DNA of 64,000 nucleotides from SIG701 sp045544955 (GCA_045544955.1 JAZPZY010000072.1:1-64000), one strand, 5' to 3'. Numbered from the stretch's first letter, positions 1 through 8,791 are shown. Notes: generated by a model not told the origin, from the sequence alone. Numbers and translations are program-made.

Positions 1-267
1 ATACCAAAACAGTACCAAGCGGGCTGAGAACACAGAGAATACAGAGAAAAACGAAGCAAAACGAGAGAAATCTCACGGAAATTAGCCCAGAATAAGGCGA
101 AAAGTAACTGTGGGAAAGAACTCGTAAGCGAGTGGGAATAAAACTTCACTGAATTATACATTATCTCACCGCTTGCCGAGTCCGTCGATGGCGAACTCGG
201 CAAAAGTCTTGCAAAAAAACAGCGGGAACAAAAAACGAAAACACAACTATCAAGAAAGGTCTCTGTC
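1..267. other. Non-coding leader region before madL
   Basis: No convincing gene is seen here. There is a 9-bp perfect inverted repeat at 173-181/195-203 and a shorter hairpin (ACTCG..CGAGT) near 119-132. Neither is followed by a clean T-run. They may be leader structure for the malonate carrier genes or the end of something lying outside the window. Confidence 0.4.
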
Positions 268-657
268 ATGATTTACGGTGTAGCAATCCTTGCCGCTTGT
301 ATGTTTCTCGGTACTACGATCGGCGAAATCATCGGTCTTTTGACCGGCATTAACTCGGACGTGGGCGGCGTTGGCTTCTCCATGCTTCTGCTGCTTCTCA
401 TTACCAACTGCAAAAAGATCACAAATCTCCTGCCCACCGGCTGGGAAAAAGGCATCCAGTTCTGGTCTGCCATGTTTTTGCCCGTAATTATCGCCATGTC
501 CGCTTCCCAGAACGTATACAGTGCCCTCTCCGGCGGCGTCGTTGCACTGGTCGCCGGTCTGGCGGTGGTAGTCGCCGCATTCATCTGCCTTGTTCTTCTG
601 AACACGCTGGCCGGAAAGATTGATGCGAAGAAAGCCGGGAAGGAGACGGAGAAATGA
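268..657 (+). CDS. madL: Malonate transporter subunit MadL
   Basis: A 129-residue hydrophobic protein with about four membrane segments. It carries the glycine-rich MadL signature near the N-terminus (TTIGEIIGLLTGINSDVGGVG). MadL and MadM together form the malonate carrier at the cytoplasmic membrane, described in Malonomonas as sodium-coupled. The start has an AAAGG ribosome site about 8 bases upstream. Its stop overlaps the madM start (ATGA), which implies translational coupling. No malonate decarboxylase genes are visible, so the real substrate could be malonate or a related small dicarboxylate. The family call rests on sequence pattern and on the partner gene. Confidence 0.88.
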   Translation: MIYGVAILAACMFLGTTIGEIIGLLTGINSDVGGVGFSMLLLLLITNCKKITNLLPTGWEKGIQFWSAMFLPVIIAMSASQNVYSALSGGVVALVAGLAVVVAAFICLVLLNTLAGKIDAKKAGKETEK

Positions 658-1454
658 ACCAGATCCTTGATATTATCGTAACGTTCTGTACGAAGAACGC
701 ATTTATCGCCTCGTTTATCGTGGTCGGTCTCCTCTGCCTGATATCTGATTTCATTTCAAAAAAAATCACGAAGGGCAGAATTCATTCTTCCGCCATCGCC
801 ATTTTCATCGGTCTCATCCTGGCATACATAAGCGGTGCTGTCATGAATGCCGGCCTTGCCCCGGAGGAAGGTGTCAAATACACGAAGGGGTTGGCGGACG
901 TTGCCATGTTTACCGGCGTTGGTTTCCTCGGCAGCTCCATGTTCCGTGATTTCACCATCGTTTCCACCGCCTTCGGTGCGAAGATCTCCGAAATCAAGAA
1001 GTGCGGCGTTGTAGCCATCGCGGCACTTTTCCTCGGCATCGTTTCCTCTTTTGTAGTAGGCGGCATCGTCGCCTATGCTTTCGGATATACCGATGCGAAA
1101 GACGTGGCAACCATCGGTGCCGGTGCGGTAACGTTCGTCGTCGGTCCCGTTACGGGCGAAGCTTTGGGTGCATCCGCTGAAGCGATCACCCTCTCCATTG
1201 CGGCCGGCGTTGTCAAATCCGTTGCTGTAATGATCGCGACGCCCGTCGTAGCAAAGAAAGTCGGTTTGACCACGCCCCGTGCCGCCATGATCTTCGGCGG
1301 TCTCATGGGTACTACCAGCGGCACAAGTGCAGGATTGGCCGCAACAGATCCGGCTCTCGTACCTTACGGTGCAATGACTGCTACATTTTATACCGGACTT
1401 GGCTGTCTGCTCTGCCCGTCCGTACTGTACGCCCTGACCGAGTTGATTCTGTAA
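654..1454 (+). CDS. madM: Malonate transporter subunit MadM
   Basis: A 266-residue integral membrane protein with seven to nine hydrophobic segments and glycine-rich stretches (MFTGVGFLGSSMFRDF, FGGLMGTTSGTSAG) typical of MadM, the larger subunit of the malonate carrier. It overlaps madL by four bases, so the two are co-translated. The gene is full length for the family. No neighbouring malonate-metabolising gene is present on this side of the window, so the physiological role is inferred from family only. Confidence 0.88.
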   Translation: MNQILDIIVTFCTKNAFIASFIVVGLLCLISDFISKKITKGRIHSSAIAIFIGLILAYISGAVMNAGLAPEEGVKYTKGLADVAMFTGVGFLGSSMFRDFTIVSTAFGAKISEIKKCGVVAIAALFLGIVSSFVVGGIVAYAFGYTDAKDVATIGAGAVTFVVGPVTGEALGASAEAITLSIAAGVVKSVAVMIATPVVAKKVGLTTPRAAMIFGGLMGTTSGTSAGLAATDPALVPYGAMTATFYTGLGCLLCPSVLYALTELIL

Positions 1455-1513
1455 AATTCTCAAATAAAAAACGCTGCACAGAGCGCGTGCAAAATTAGCG
1501 GTAAAATCGAATA

Positions 1514-1630
1514 GCCTTCCCCAGTGGGGGAAGGGGGGCCGCGTTAGCGGTGGATGAGGTGTTTGAAACAAACGCAAAGTACTCCTCATCCGTCAGCCTT
1601 CGGCTGCCACCTTCTCCCACAGGAGAAGGC
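1514..1630. repeat. MITE-like palindromic repeat, copy 1
   Basis: Imperfect inverted termini of about 46 bp, each able to fold on itself, face each other across a short centre. The left end has AGTGGGGGAAGG then GCGTTAGCGGTGGATGAGG; the right end has CCTCATCCGTCAGCC then GGAGAAGGC. Two related copies occur at 2708-2812 and 20385-20515. No protein is encoded. It resembles the small non-autonomous palindromic elements common between genes of gut Clostridia. Confidence 0.8.
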
Positions 1631-1656
1631 TTTTTTGATATGCAGAAAACAAAGAA

Positions 1657-1680
1657 AAGCCCCGCGCGAGGCGGGGCGAG
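1657..1680 (-). terminator. Terminator of the XRE regulator gene
   Basis: On the minus strand GCCCCGC, a five-base loop and GCGGGGC are followed by TTTTCTTT, placed just after the stop of the regulator gene. Confidence 0.85.
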
Positions 1681-1683
1681 CGT

Positions 1684-2496
1684 TTATTCTGCGAGCAATG
1701 TTTCAATTTCTTTTCGTTGTTCGTTTGTGTACTCATAAACGGTAGATTTGAACCATTTGGTTTCAACAAAATCTTCCTCAAAAGCATCCATTACTTTTAG
1801 TGCAATCCTAAATTGCGAATTGGCTTTTTCAAGTTCACCATTTTCTTTTAAGTGCTTACCCGTGACAATCAGCATATCAATCAGATCCTCAGCAGAAATG
1901 TTTTTCTGCTTTTGTGCCGCCTCATAGCTGTCTTCTCCATCTAAAAGAGATGCCATCAGCTCTAATTTAGAAAAATAAATTTCGGGAATTATTTCAATGG
2001 TAGGCTTGACCAAATCATTCTGACCGTTTTCTTTATAGCACGATGCAAGAATGCGGCAGGCGTCATATTTTACGGAATCATCCTTCGTAGACTCAATGAG
2101 AGTTTTGCAAAGAGTGATTACCTCATCTGCTCTCGTCTGATAATCCAACGTATATAGCAGATTATTCAATATGATGTCATTCCCGGGGAATCTCTGCAAT
2201 CCTTCGCGCAAAATACGTTCAGATTCTGCTCCATCGGTGAAACGATATTTATATGCCTCATGACAGATTGCCTCAACCTGCTTTTCTATCTCAAATAGAT
2301 TAAAATCAAACAGCTCGTCTGTTGAAACACCGAAGAAGGAGGCGATTGCGGGGATCATAGTCACATCTGGCATTGTGTTACCGTTTTCCCATTTTGAAAC
2401 AGCTTGAAAAGACACACCAAGATAGTTAGCAAAAACCTCTTGGGATATGTTTTTCTGTTTTCTTAATGATTTTATTTTTTCTCCAAGTTTAATCAT
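1684..2496 (-). CDS. XRE-family transcriptional regulator with helical-repeat C-terminus
   Basis: A 270-residue cytoplasmic protein. Residues about 5-60 form a classic XRE/Cro helix-turn-helix (LRKQKNISQEVFANYLGVSFQAVSKWENG). The rest is predicted helical and TPR-like, as in RRNPP-like or Clostridial sensor regulators. The ATG at 2496 is chosen because GGAG sits six bases before it. The gene is clearly more AT-rich than its neighbours and is bracketed by palindromic repeats at 1514-1630 and 2708-2812, which suggests horizontal acquisition. No partner gene shows what it regulates. Confidence 0.85.
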   Translation of the reverse strand: MIKLGEKIKSLRKQKNISQEVFANYLGVSFQAVSKWENGNTMPDVTMIPAIASFFGVSTDELFDFNLFEIEKQVEAICHEAYKYRFTDGAESERILREGLQRFPGNDIILNNLLYTLDYQTRADEVITLCKTLIESTKDDSVKYDACRILASCYKENGQNDLVKPTIEIIPEIYFSKLELMASLLDGEDSYEAAQKQKNISAEDLIDMLIVTGKHLKENGELEKANSQFRIALKVMDAFEEDFVETKWFKSTVYEYTNEQRKEIETLLAE

Positions 2497-2707
2497 TGTT
2501 GTTTCTCCAAGATGTTTTGGATCAGCGCTTATCCTACTACTATTATAGCACATTTATTCTTGAAAACAATAACTCGTTTGGAGAGAATTTTTCTAACACA
2601 GGTTGAACTCCCATTTTTCCTTTCCAATGTTTGTCTCTGGGGTAAGCATAGTGCATGACAGTCCACGCACCATCGGGCAGAAGCCCGAACAAGAACGGCG
2701 CATATAA
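2497..2707. other. Upstream region of the XRE regulator
   Basis: About 210 bases without a supported gene. It is AT-rich next to the regulator and probably carries its minus-strand promoter. I see no strong promoter or RNA element here. Confidence 0.4.
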
Positions 2708-2812
2708 GTCTCCCTTGTGCAAAGGGAGCTGTCACCGAAGGTGACTGAGGGATTGTTTTGTGGTATAATCTTGCTTTTACAATCCCTCCACCTCCCTTTA
2801 CACAAGGGAGGC
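2708..2812. repeat. MITE-like palindromic repeat, copy 2
   Basis: Inverted termini: TCCCTTGTGCAAAGGGAG at the left and CTCCCTTTACACAAGGGAGG at the right, with ACTGAGGGATTG and CAATCCCTCC as the inner arms. It has the same architecture as the copies at 1514-1630 and 20385-20515. A TATAAT lies in the centre, so the element may carry a promoter. Confidence 0.8.
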
Positions 2813-2833
2813 TTTGCTTAGCCGTCGCCAACA

Positions 2834-2864
2834 AAAACACCACCAAAGAAAAATCCTTGGTGGT
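2834..2864 (-). terminator. Terminator of the sugar-locus operon
   Basis: On the minus strand a 12-bp stem (AACACCACCAAG / CTTTGGTGGTGTT with one mismatch) is followed by TTTTTG, after the last gene of the minus-strand operon. Confidence 0.75.
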
Positions 2865-2921
2865 GTTCGTGTTTTCTCCGCTAAGAATACAGAGGCGATG
2901 TGCAGCGTTTTTTGTTTCTCT

Positions 2922-4127
2922 TCACTCCACGCCGAATTTCTCTTTGCAGATCTCACGAAGATCCGGCTCCGGGAAGGATTTGTTCAAGCCTTCGCTGAGT
3001 CCCAGATCCTGGGGCATGCGGTAATCGGGCAGGTTATCCCGGAAGGAGAGTTCCTCACGAACCGCCTGCAGATAGCGGAAGCCAAACTCATGGCTGGGGG
3101 CGATGAAATGCCCCTCATCCCACTCGTTCCAGTTATCAATCATGAAGATCCGTTTTCCCCACGCACCGTCCGGCAAAGCGTCCGTCGTCTCCTTCATCCG
3201 GCGGAGCACCGTACGGAAGCCGTCCGGCGTGGCATACCAGGTTTTCGTCAGATGGAAGGTGTATCCCAGATCGATCCAGTGCTTGCTGTGCCGGGGCGAT
3301 GCATCCCAGAAGCAGCTGGCCGTAGGCAAAAACCGCATGGGATCCGCGGAAACCCGTTCCGAAAACGTATCGCACTGTCCGTCGATTACTTCTTCCTCCG
3401 GCGGGTAGTTATCCTTCGGTCTGTAAAGCGTAGTGTAGCCAAAGCCGAAATCGTATCCACGGGTCATAAACGTATCGTACCGTTCCATGGGGATTCCCGT
3501 ATTGCACACACCGAAGATCATGCCGTCAAAGCCCTGCGTCTTTGCGTATTCCCGGCAGGCGTCAAAGGCCGCCGCCTGGTCCTTGGGATCGGGCCACACC
3601 TCTTCCAGCCGTCCGGCACCGAAGATAAACAGCACCGGCTTATTATCGATGACAAGATAATTTTCCCGGCTGAAATAGTTTTCGCACCAAAAGGGCATGA
3701 GGTTTTCCACGATGTCTCTGGAATCCGTAGTGCCCCAGCGGGGGCTGTTTTCAAACATGATGGCAAACTTCATCATATTGCCGTACCGGGCGTTGAACAG
3801 TGCCTCGTGGATGCCGTGTGCACAGCGAAGATCCTTCACCGTCACCGGCTTGCCCATGTTCTCCGGTTTTCTGTACCAGCAGTGGATAAAGCAGTTGATG
3901 CCGTGCTCCAGTGCCCATTTGATCTCCCAGTCACAGTACTGGGGATTTTCCTCGTCGTAGTATCCCGCAAGGGGCGTACGCTCCGGAAATCCGTGCAGAT
4001 CGTTAAAGGAGTCGTGCAGACCGGCGGCACCTTTTTTCCATGCGGGATAATAGTGGGCCGCCACGATGCGGTCTGTGGTGGCGGGCACCGGTTTGGGAAC
4101 GTAATTTTCCAGTTTGATATTATACAT
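2922..4127 (-). CDS. GH99-like (WbsX-type) glycoside hydrolase domain protein
   Basis: A 401-residue protein without a signal peptide. Seen motifs are AAHYYPAWKKG near residue 24, GINCFIHCWYRKPE near 95, and NWNEWDEGHF near 335. The last resembles the Trp-Asn-Glu-Trp-x-Glu-Gly block of the GH99/WbsX family, where the glutamate is a catalytic candidate. Members are mostly endo-mannosidase-like or linked to polysaccharide biosynthesis. It is the last gene of a three-gene minus-strand operon with an esterase and a sugar isomerase-like protein, which favours intracellular breakdown of a decorated sugar. The substrate is unknown. Confidence 0.8.
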   Translation of the reverse strand: MYNIKLENYVPKPVPATTDRIVAAHYYPAWKKGAAGLHDSFNDLHGFPERTPLAGYYDEENPQYCDWEIKWALEHGINCFIHCWYRKPENMGKPVTVKDLRCAHGIHEALFNARYGNMMKFAIMFENSPRWGTTDSRDIVENLMPFWCENYFSRENYLVIDNKPVLFIFGAGRLEEVWPDPKDQAAAFDACREYAKTQGFDGMIFGVCNTGIPMERYDTFMTRGYDFGFGYTTLYRPKDNYPPEEEVIDGQCDTFSERVSADPMRFLPTASCFWDASPRHSKHWIDLGYTFHLTKTWYATPDGFRTVLRRMKETTDALPDGAWGKRIFMIDNWNEWDEGHFIAPSHEFGFRYLQAVREELSFRDNLPDYRMPQDLGLSEGLNKSFPEPDLREICKEKFGVE

Positions 4128-4162
4128 ACTCTTCTCCTTACATGTTCCTGTTGTATGCGATT

Positions 4163-5257
4163 TTACAAAAGCATTTCCCGGATATTTTCCGGCTCAAGGA
4201 TCGGCTCTTCTCCCTCTTTCAGCACACGGTACAGATTATCTGCGGCGTGCCGGGCAATGGTGATAAATCCCTTTTCGTTTATGTGCTGATTGGTGAAGCC
4301 GAAAAAGCTGTCCCGGCAGTTCTGATATTCCTCCGCCGGCGTTTCCACAAACCATTCCGACTCGTCCCGCCCGGCGTAGGGAAAATAGGACGCCGCCCGG
4401 GTCAGCATATACGCATCATTATGCCGTGCGGCAAAATCCTCCTGGGCACCCATAATACGTACGATTTTCGGATTTCCAAAATAGTCCACGCGGATACAGA
4501 AGAAATGGGTAAAGCCGATCTCTTTCAGTTTTTCCCACAGAACATCCATCTTCGTACCGTATTCCACGGGATGGGAGCCGGCGTCTCCCTCCCCCTGGAG
4601 CCAGAAGAAGCCCCGCACACCGGAAAGGGATTCGGGGAAAGCGTCCTCAGCATCCGCAAAGAAATCCCTGCATTTTTGGAAACAGTAATCGGCGGCACCC
4701 GGCATCCGCTGGGGTTCGGGAATCTCCGCCGGGAAAGCCGTGCCGTTTGCCTCGTTGTACGCACGTATCCGTTTCGTATATTCCCGAGCCATTTCATCAT
4801 TCAGATAATGGGCAATACAGACGCCGCCTTTCGCGATATGGGCGTAGGCACATGTGCCGCCTTTTTTCTCCCATTCCACAGCGAGGAACAGCGGCAGAGA
4901 CGCCCCCAGAGATGCGGTAGCCTCCGAAAAAGAATCAAAGGGGAACTGGGTTTTCTCCGCATCCGAGTTCAGCGAGGACATGGCCGGGCAGAAATAGGTA
5001 TTCTTGCTGTACACCGCAAGATCGCTCTCCCCCCGTTCGTTCACCCGTTCGGATGCGTAGGCGGCGGTGAGATCCGCATAGGAAAATTCACCGGTAGGAT
5101 AGGCGGCGGGAACGAACGCCCCTTTTGCCTCGCCCAGCCGCCGGGGCTTATGCTTATATTCAAGCGAATCCACAACGGTACACGGCACCTTGGGCGGATA
5201 CACGCCGGCACCCATCATATTGGACTGCCCGGCAAACACAAAGAGATCCCGTTTCAT
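4163..5257 (-). CDS. SGNH/sialate O-acetylesterase-type carbohydrate esterase
   Basis: A 364-residue cytoplasmic protein. The N-terminal FAGQSNMMGAG is the catalytic-serine block (GQSNM) of CE6/SASA esterases. GVRGFFWLQGEGDAG near residue 200 is the conserved W-x-Q-G-E-x-D block, and TNQHINEKG near 330 probably supplies the catalytic histidine. The family removes acetyl groups from sugars. The start is four bases from the upstream isomerase-like gene, so the two are tightly coupled. It probably de-acetylates the sugar handled by the neighbouring proteins. Confidence 0.85.
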   Translation of the reverse strand: MKRDLFVFAGQSNMMGAGVYPPKVPCTVVDSLEYKHKPRRLGEAKGAFVPAAYPTGEFSYADLTAAYASERVNERGESDLAVYSKNTYFCPAMSSLNSDAEKTQFPFDSFSEATASLGASLPLFLAVEWEKKGGTCAYAHIAKGGVCIAHYLNDEMAREYTKRIRAYNEANGTAFPAEIPEPQRMPGAADYCFQKCRDFFADAEDAFPESLSGVRGFFWLQGEGDAGSHPVEYGTKMDVLWEKLKEIGFTHFFCIRVDYFGNPKIVRIMGAQEDFAARHNDAYMLTRAASYFPYAGRDESEWFVETPAEEYQNCRDSFFGFTNQHINEKGFITIARHAADNLYRVLKEGEEPILEPENIREMLL

Positions 5258-5261
5258 ACGT

Positions 5262-6707
5262 TTACCTCACGATGACGGCCGGAATACCCAGAACGTCCGC
5301 AATCTTTTTCAGCGTTTCGGCACGGTGTCCGATACCCAGGGCAAAGTGATGCGTCGGGCCTTCCATGCACCATTTCTTGATAAACGTTTTGGTATCGGGA
5401 GCAAAATAGGCTCTCGTATTGGTGTTGCCAGTCGGCGGAATGGGGCCCTGCTTTGACTCCCCTTCCCCAATGACGAACTTACATTTTCCGTTTGCATCCG
5501 TGGTGATGCCCAGCATGGTAATGGGACCTTCCTTGATCTTGAATTCCACGGAGGCCCCCCGTCCCGGCTTGCCGTGATACTTCTTCAGACTGCGGAGCAC
5601 CGGCTTTCCTTCCGCAATGCGAAGATGATGGGGACCGTCGTGTCCGATCAGAATAAAGTTTTCGTTGAAATCAAAGGGATGCAGCTCCGCAAAACTGCCG
5701 CCCATATCCAGCTGATCCATGATATACATGGCAATACAGGTCTTGAGATCGTACTCACCGCACATGGGGAAGCCCTGGGCGGCAAGGATAGAGTTGCCGG
5801 CGATAAGCGTGGTGGCGGTAAGCCGGGTATGGCTTCCCTCCATTCCCTCGTAATAGTACGCCAGACCGTTCAGGCGGTGTTTCTTCACAAAGCGGTCAAG
5901 AGCACAGGCAGTTTTGGCGGCGTTTACGAGATCTTCCTCCGTCAGTTTTTCCGTTACGGGATCGGATTTTGGGTCGGGTGTATCAAATTCACCAAGGATA
6001 AACGCCTTTTTCGCTTCGATCTCCTCTGCCGTCACCGTCTCACGGATGGCGGCCAGATCGTCCATCTCAAGCAGCGGCACGTGCAGGCCGAACGCCGCCG
6101 ATATGGCCGTAGGATCGGCGTGCATATCGTACATGGATTCCAGAACGTGTCCCATGAGCCCGATGCGGGCACCCCGCAGAGCGTGCAGTACCTTGGCGAT
6201 CTCACACCATTCGCGTATCTCACCCTCCGCCGCACCGTCTCCGTCCAGCGTGCCGATCACTGCATCGGTGATGGGATTGCCCAGCCGGATGGCAACGCCC
6301 GTAAACTCCGGCACGGAGCAGATGTTATCGTTCTGCAGCTGCAAGAAGGTGGAGGCCTTGGTGTAATCCAGCGCATACCGGGGCTGCAGTGCCAAAAGGA
6401 TGACCGGGGCGATCTTTTCCCGCAGAATGGGGGCAACGACGGAAGAGGTCGCGTAGGTGATCATATTGCAGAAGATCAGATCGGGATTCACTCCTTTGAT
6501 CTTCTCTGCCGCCTCGTATGCTTTTTCGCTGCTGTCGATCATGCCGAAATCCACGATTTCCACCCCGTTCGGGCGGATCTTTTCAATCAGCTGTGCATGA
6601 TAGGCAAGAAGGCTGTCAAGCAGTCCGTCAAACTGCCCCCAGTAGGTGGCGTGTCCTACGCAGAACATGGCAATACGTGCCTTGCGGGGATAGATGCGTT
6701 CAATCAT
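5262..6707 (-). CDS. L-fucose/L-arabinose isomerase family protein
   Basis: A 481-residue protein related to the L-fucose and L-arabinose isomerases. The N-terminal half has the Rossmann-like fold features (ARIAMFCVGHATYWGQFDG). The C-terminal half has CGEYDLKTCIAMYIMDQL, ELHPFDFNENFILIGHDGPHH and an RAYFAPDTKTF region typical of the catalytic and metal-binding domain. It would interconvert an aldose and a ketose. ATG 6707 is chosen over the longer reading because it follows AGGAAAGAG and the longer form runs through the divergent promoter. It is the first gene of the sugar operon. Confidence 0.85.
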   Translation of the reverse strand: MIERIYPRKARIAMFCVGHATYWGQFDGLLDSLLAYHAQLIEKIRPNGVEIVDFGMIDSSEKAYEAAEKIKGVNPDLIFCNMITYATSSVVAPILREKIAPVILLALQPRYALDYTKASTFLQLQNDNICSVPEFTGVAIRLGNPITDAVIGTLDGDGAAEGEIREWCEIAKVLHALRGARIGLMGHVLESMYDMHADPTAISAAFGLHVPLLEMDDLAAIRETVTAEEIEAKKAFILGEFDTPDPKSDPVTEKLTEEDLVNAAKTACALDRFVKKHRLNGLAYYYEGMEGSHTRLTATTLIAGNSILAAQGFPMCGEYDLKTCIAMYIMDQLDMGGSFAELHPFDFNENFILIGHDGPHHLRIAEGKPVLRSLKKYHGKPGRGASVEFKIKEGPITMLGITTDANGKCKFVIGEGESKQGPIPPTGNTNTRAYFAPDTKTFIKKWCMEGPTHHFALGIGHRAETLKKIADVLGIPAVIVR

Positions 6708-6734
6708 ATTTTCTCTTTCCTTTTTTCTTTTTTC

Positions 6735-6763
6735 TTGATTATAGCAAAGAATTATGCTATAAT
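6735..6763. promoter_or_regulatory. Divergent promoter with palindromic operator, isomerase/AraC
   Basis: The plus strand shows TTGATT (6735-6740), 17 bases, TATAAT (6758-6763). The segment 6738-6763 is a perfect 9-bp inverted repeat (ATTATAGCA/TGCTATAAT), so a mirror TATAAT faces the isomerase-like gene. This places both -10 boxes inside one palindrome, suitable for shared control by the AraC protein. Confidence 0.7.
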
Positions 6764-6804
6764 ACATACGAAAAACAAATCTGTTTTTGTAAAAAACAAA
6801 GATA

Positions 6805-7689
6805 ATGGAGATAATGCAGGTGTTGCAGATCAATCCTTACGTACGGTTCGCCAGAGTGCATACGAAACCGCTTCAGCGCCAGCCGGTAACTGCCCTGGAC
6901 CACCGTATTTTTTACTGCACGGACGGCGTGGGCGAAATCACGGTACGAGACCGGGCGTACTCCATGAAGCCCGGTGCCTTTCTCTTTATCCGAAGCGGTA
7001 TTCCCTATCACAACACGTCCTCCGCAGACGGCATGGTGCTTTTGGCGTACAACTTTGATTTTCTGTGCCGAAAGGAAACCATGGGCGAGCCGATTCCCTT
7101 TGTAAAGGCGGAGGATTTCCGTCCGGAAATGTATCTGGAGCCTCATTTGCCGGAGGAAGCGGACGGGCTATTCGACGTTCTGTATTTTTCGGAATTTTAT
7201 AAAAAAGGAACTTTTGAAGAGATCGTGGAGGAATACAACCGCAGGGCTGCCTATTATACGGAGCGGTGCAGCACGCTGCTGAAAGACGTTCTGCTCTGTG
7301 CCGCACGGATGAAGCAGGAGGAAAACGCCTCCGTTCAAAAAAGCAAAGGGACAGCCATCGTCTCATACGTAAAAGAGCATTTTGCCGAACCGCTGACCAA
7401 CGAATCCGTATCCCGGCACTTTTCCTATCACAAAAATTACGTAAACCGGATCTTCAAAAATGAAACGGGACAGACGCTCCATCAGTTTCTGCTTGCGTAC
7501 CGGATGCAGACCGCCGTCTCTCTCCTTTTGTCCGGGGAATATACCGTTGCCGAGGTAGGCGAACAGGTCGGCTTTTCCGAAACCTCTCATTTCTCCAAAT
7601 GCTTCAAAAAAATCACGGGACACGTGCCCAGGTTCTATATTCCGAAAGCGATTCGCCAGCCGCCCGTTCCCCATTCAGAAACGGAATAA
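6805..7689 (+). CDS. AraC-family transcriptional regulator
   Basis: A 294-residue regulator. Residues about 20-90 form a cupin-like sugar-sensing domain (GVGEITVRDRAYSMKPGAFLFIRSGIPYHNT). The C-terminal 100 residues carry two AraC helix-turn-helix units (NESVSRHFSYHKNYVNRIFK and TVAEVGEQVGFSETSHFSKCFK), ending in GHVPRFY. It is transcribed divergently from the sugar operon and most likely controls it. The start is uncertain: ATG 6805 has a weak ribosome site, while ATG 6814 has GGAG only three bases away. Confidence 0.88.
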   Translation: MEIMQVLQINPYVRFARVHTKPLQRQPVTALDHRIFYCTDGVGEITVRDRAYSMKPGAFLFIRSGIPYHNTSSADGMVLLAYNFDFLCRKETMGEPIPFVKAEDFRPEMYLEPHLPEEADGLFDVLYFSEFYKKGTFEEIVEEYNRRAAYYTERCSTLLKDVLLCAARMKQEENASVQKSKGTAIVSYVKEHFAEPLTNESVSRHFSYHKNYVNRIFKNETGQTLHQFLLAYRMQTAVSLLLSGEYTVAEVGEQVGFSETSHFSKCFKKITGHVPRFYIPKAIRQPPVPHSETE

Positions 7690-7709
7690 AGATTCTGCCC
7701 GCCGCCGCA

Positions 7710-7738
7710 TTGACAATTACGGAAAGTTGCGGTATAAT
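7710..7738 (+). promoter_or_regulatory. trpS promoter
   Basis: TTGACA (7710-7715), a 17-base spacer and TATAAT (7733-7738), 37 bases before the trpS start. There is no room for a T-box leader, unlike many Firmicute trpS genes. Confidence 0.85.
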
Positions 7739-7774
7739 GTATAGAACACTTGTAAAGCAAAGGATCTGACACAT

Positions 7775-8779
7775 ATGTATAAGGATAAAAAAGTAGTATT
7801 TTCCGGCGTACAGCCCTCCGGTATGCTGACTATCGGCAACTATCTGGGTGCCATTCATAATTTCCCGTCTTTTTCCGAGCAGTATCGCTGCTATTACTGC
7901 GTGGTGGATCTGCACGCTATCACCGTGCGGCAGAACCCGGCAGAGCTTCGCCGCCGCACTTATGAAACGCTGGCGTTGTATATGGCGTGCGGCCTGGATC
8001 CGGAGAAAAACGTACTCTTTGCCCAGAGCCACGTTTCCGCCCATGCGGAGCTTGGCTGGATTCTGGACTGCTACACCATGTTCGGTGAGCTTTCCCGCAT
8101 GACCCAGTTCAAGGACAAGAGTGCCAAGAACGCCGATAACATCAACGCCGGTCTTTTCACCTATCCGGCACTGATGGCGGCGGACATTCTTCTGTACCAG
8201 ACGGAGCTTGTCCCGGTGGGCAGTGACCAGAAACAGCATCTGGAGCTGGCACGGGATATTGCCGAACGGTTCAACGGCATTTACGGCGACACCTTCGTCG
8301 TACCGGAAGGATTCATCCCCCAGGCGGCGGCACGGGTCATGTCTTTGGCCGATCCCACCAAAAAGATGAGCAAATCCGACGAGAATGAATACGCCGTGGT
8401 CCGTATTCTGGACCCGAAAGACGTGATCCTCAAAAAGTTCAAGCGTGCCGTTACCGACTCCGGCTGTGAAGTACGACGCGGCGAAGGCAAGGCGGCCATC
8501 GAGAACCTCATGTCCATTTACGGTGCGTTCGCCGGCAAGAGCATGGAAGAGATCGAGCGGGAATTCGACGGCAAGGGCTACGGCGATTTCAAGGCCGCTG
8601 TCGGCGAGGCCTGTGCCGATGCACTGGCTCCCATTCAGGCGGAATTCAACCGTCTGATGGCAGACAAGGCCTATCTGGAATCCGTCATGGCAAAGGGCGC
8701 GGCAGAAGCGGCACACGACACGCTCCGCACCATGTCTAAGGTCCGCCGCAAGATCGGCTTCACCGAAATCAAACGCTAA
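7775..8779 (+). CDS. trpS: Tryptophanyl-tRNA synthetase
   Basis: A 334-residue class I aminoacyl-tRNA synthetase that charges tRNA-Trp. The HIGH-like motif appears as TIGN within FSGVQPSGMLTIGNYLGA near residue 20. The KMSKS loop is seen exactly, in DPTKKMSKSDENEY near residue 200, and QKQHLELARDIAERFN is a family signature. The length is normal. It has its own promoter and terminator and is a single-gene unit. Confidence 0.97.
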   Translation: MYKDKKVVFSGVQPSGMLTIGNYLGAIHNFPSFSEQYRCYYCVVDLHAITVRQNPAELRRRTYETLALYMACGLDPEKNVLFAQSHVSAHAELGWILDCYTMFGELSRMTQFKDKSAKNADNINAGLFTYPALMAADILLYQTELVPVGSDQKQHLELARDIAERFNGIYGDTFVVPEGFIPQAAARVMSLADPTKKMSKSDENEYAVVRILDPKDVILKKFKRAVTDSGCEVRRGEGKAAIENLMSIYGAFAGKSMEEIEREFDGKGYGDFKAAVGEACADALAPIQAEFNRLMADKAYLESVMAKGAAEAAHDTLRTMSKVRRKIGFTEIKR

Positions 8780-8791
8780 ATCGACATATAA

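Noticed and set aside
2560..2846. Short ORFs between the XRE regulator and repeat copy 2
   Set aside because: They lie in the repeat and upstream DNA, lack ribosome sites and show no protein-like pattern.
2814..4289. Long plus-strand ORF of 491 codons
   Set aside because: It is the antisense shadow of the GH99-like gene; its translation has no family features and no ribosome site.
7739..7774. T-box leader before trpS
   Set aside because: Only 36 bases separate the -10 box from the start codon and no GGTACCGCGG motif is present.
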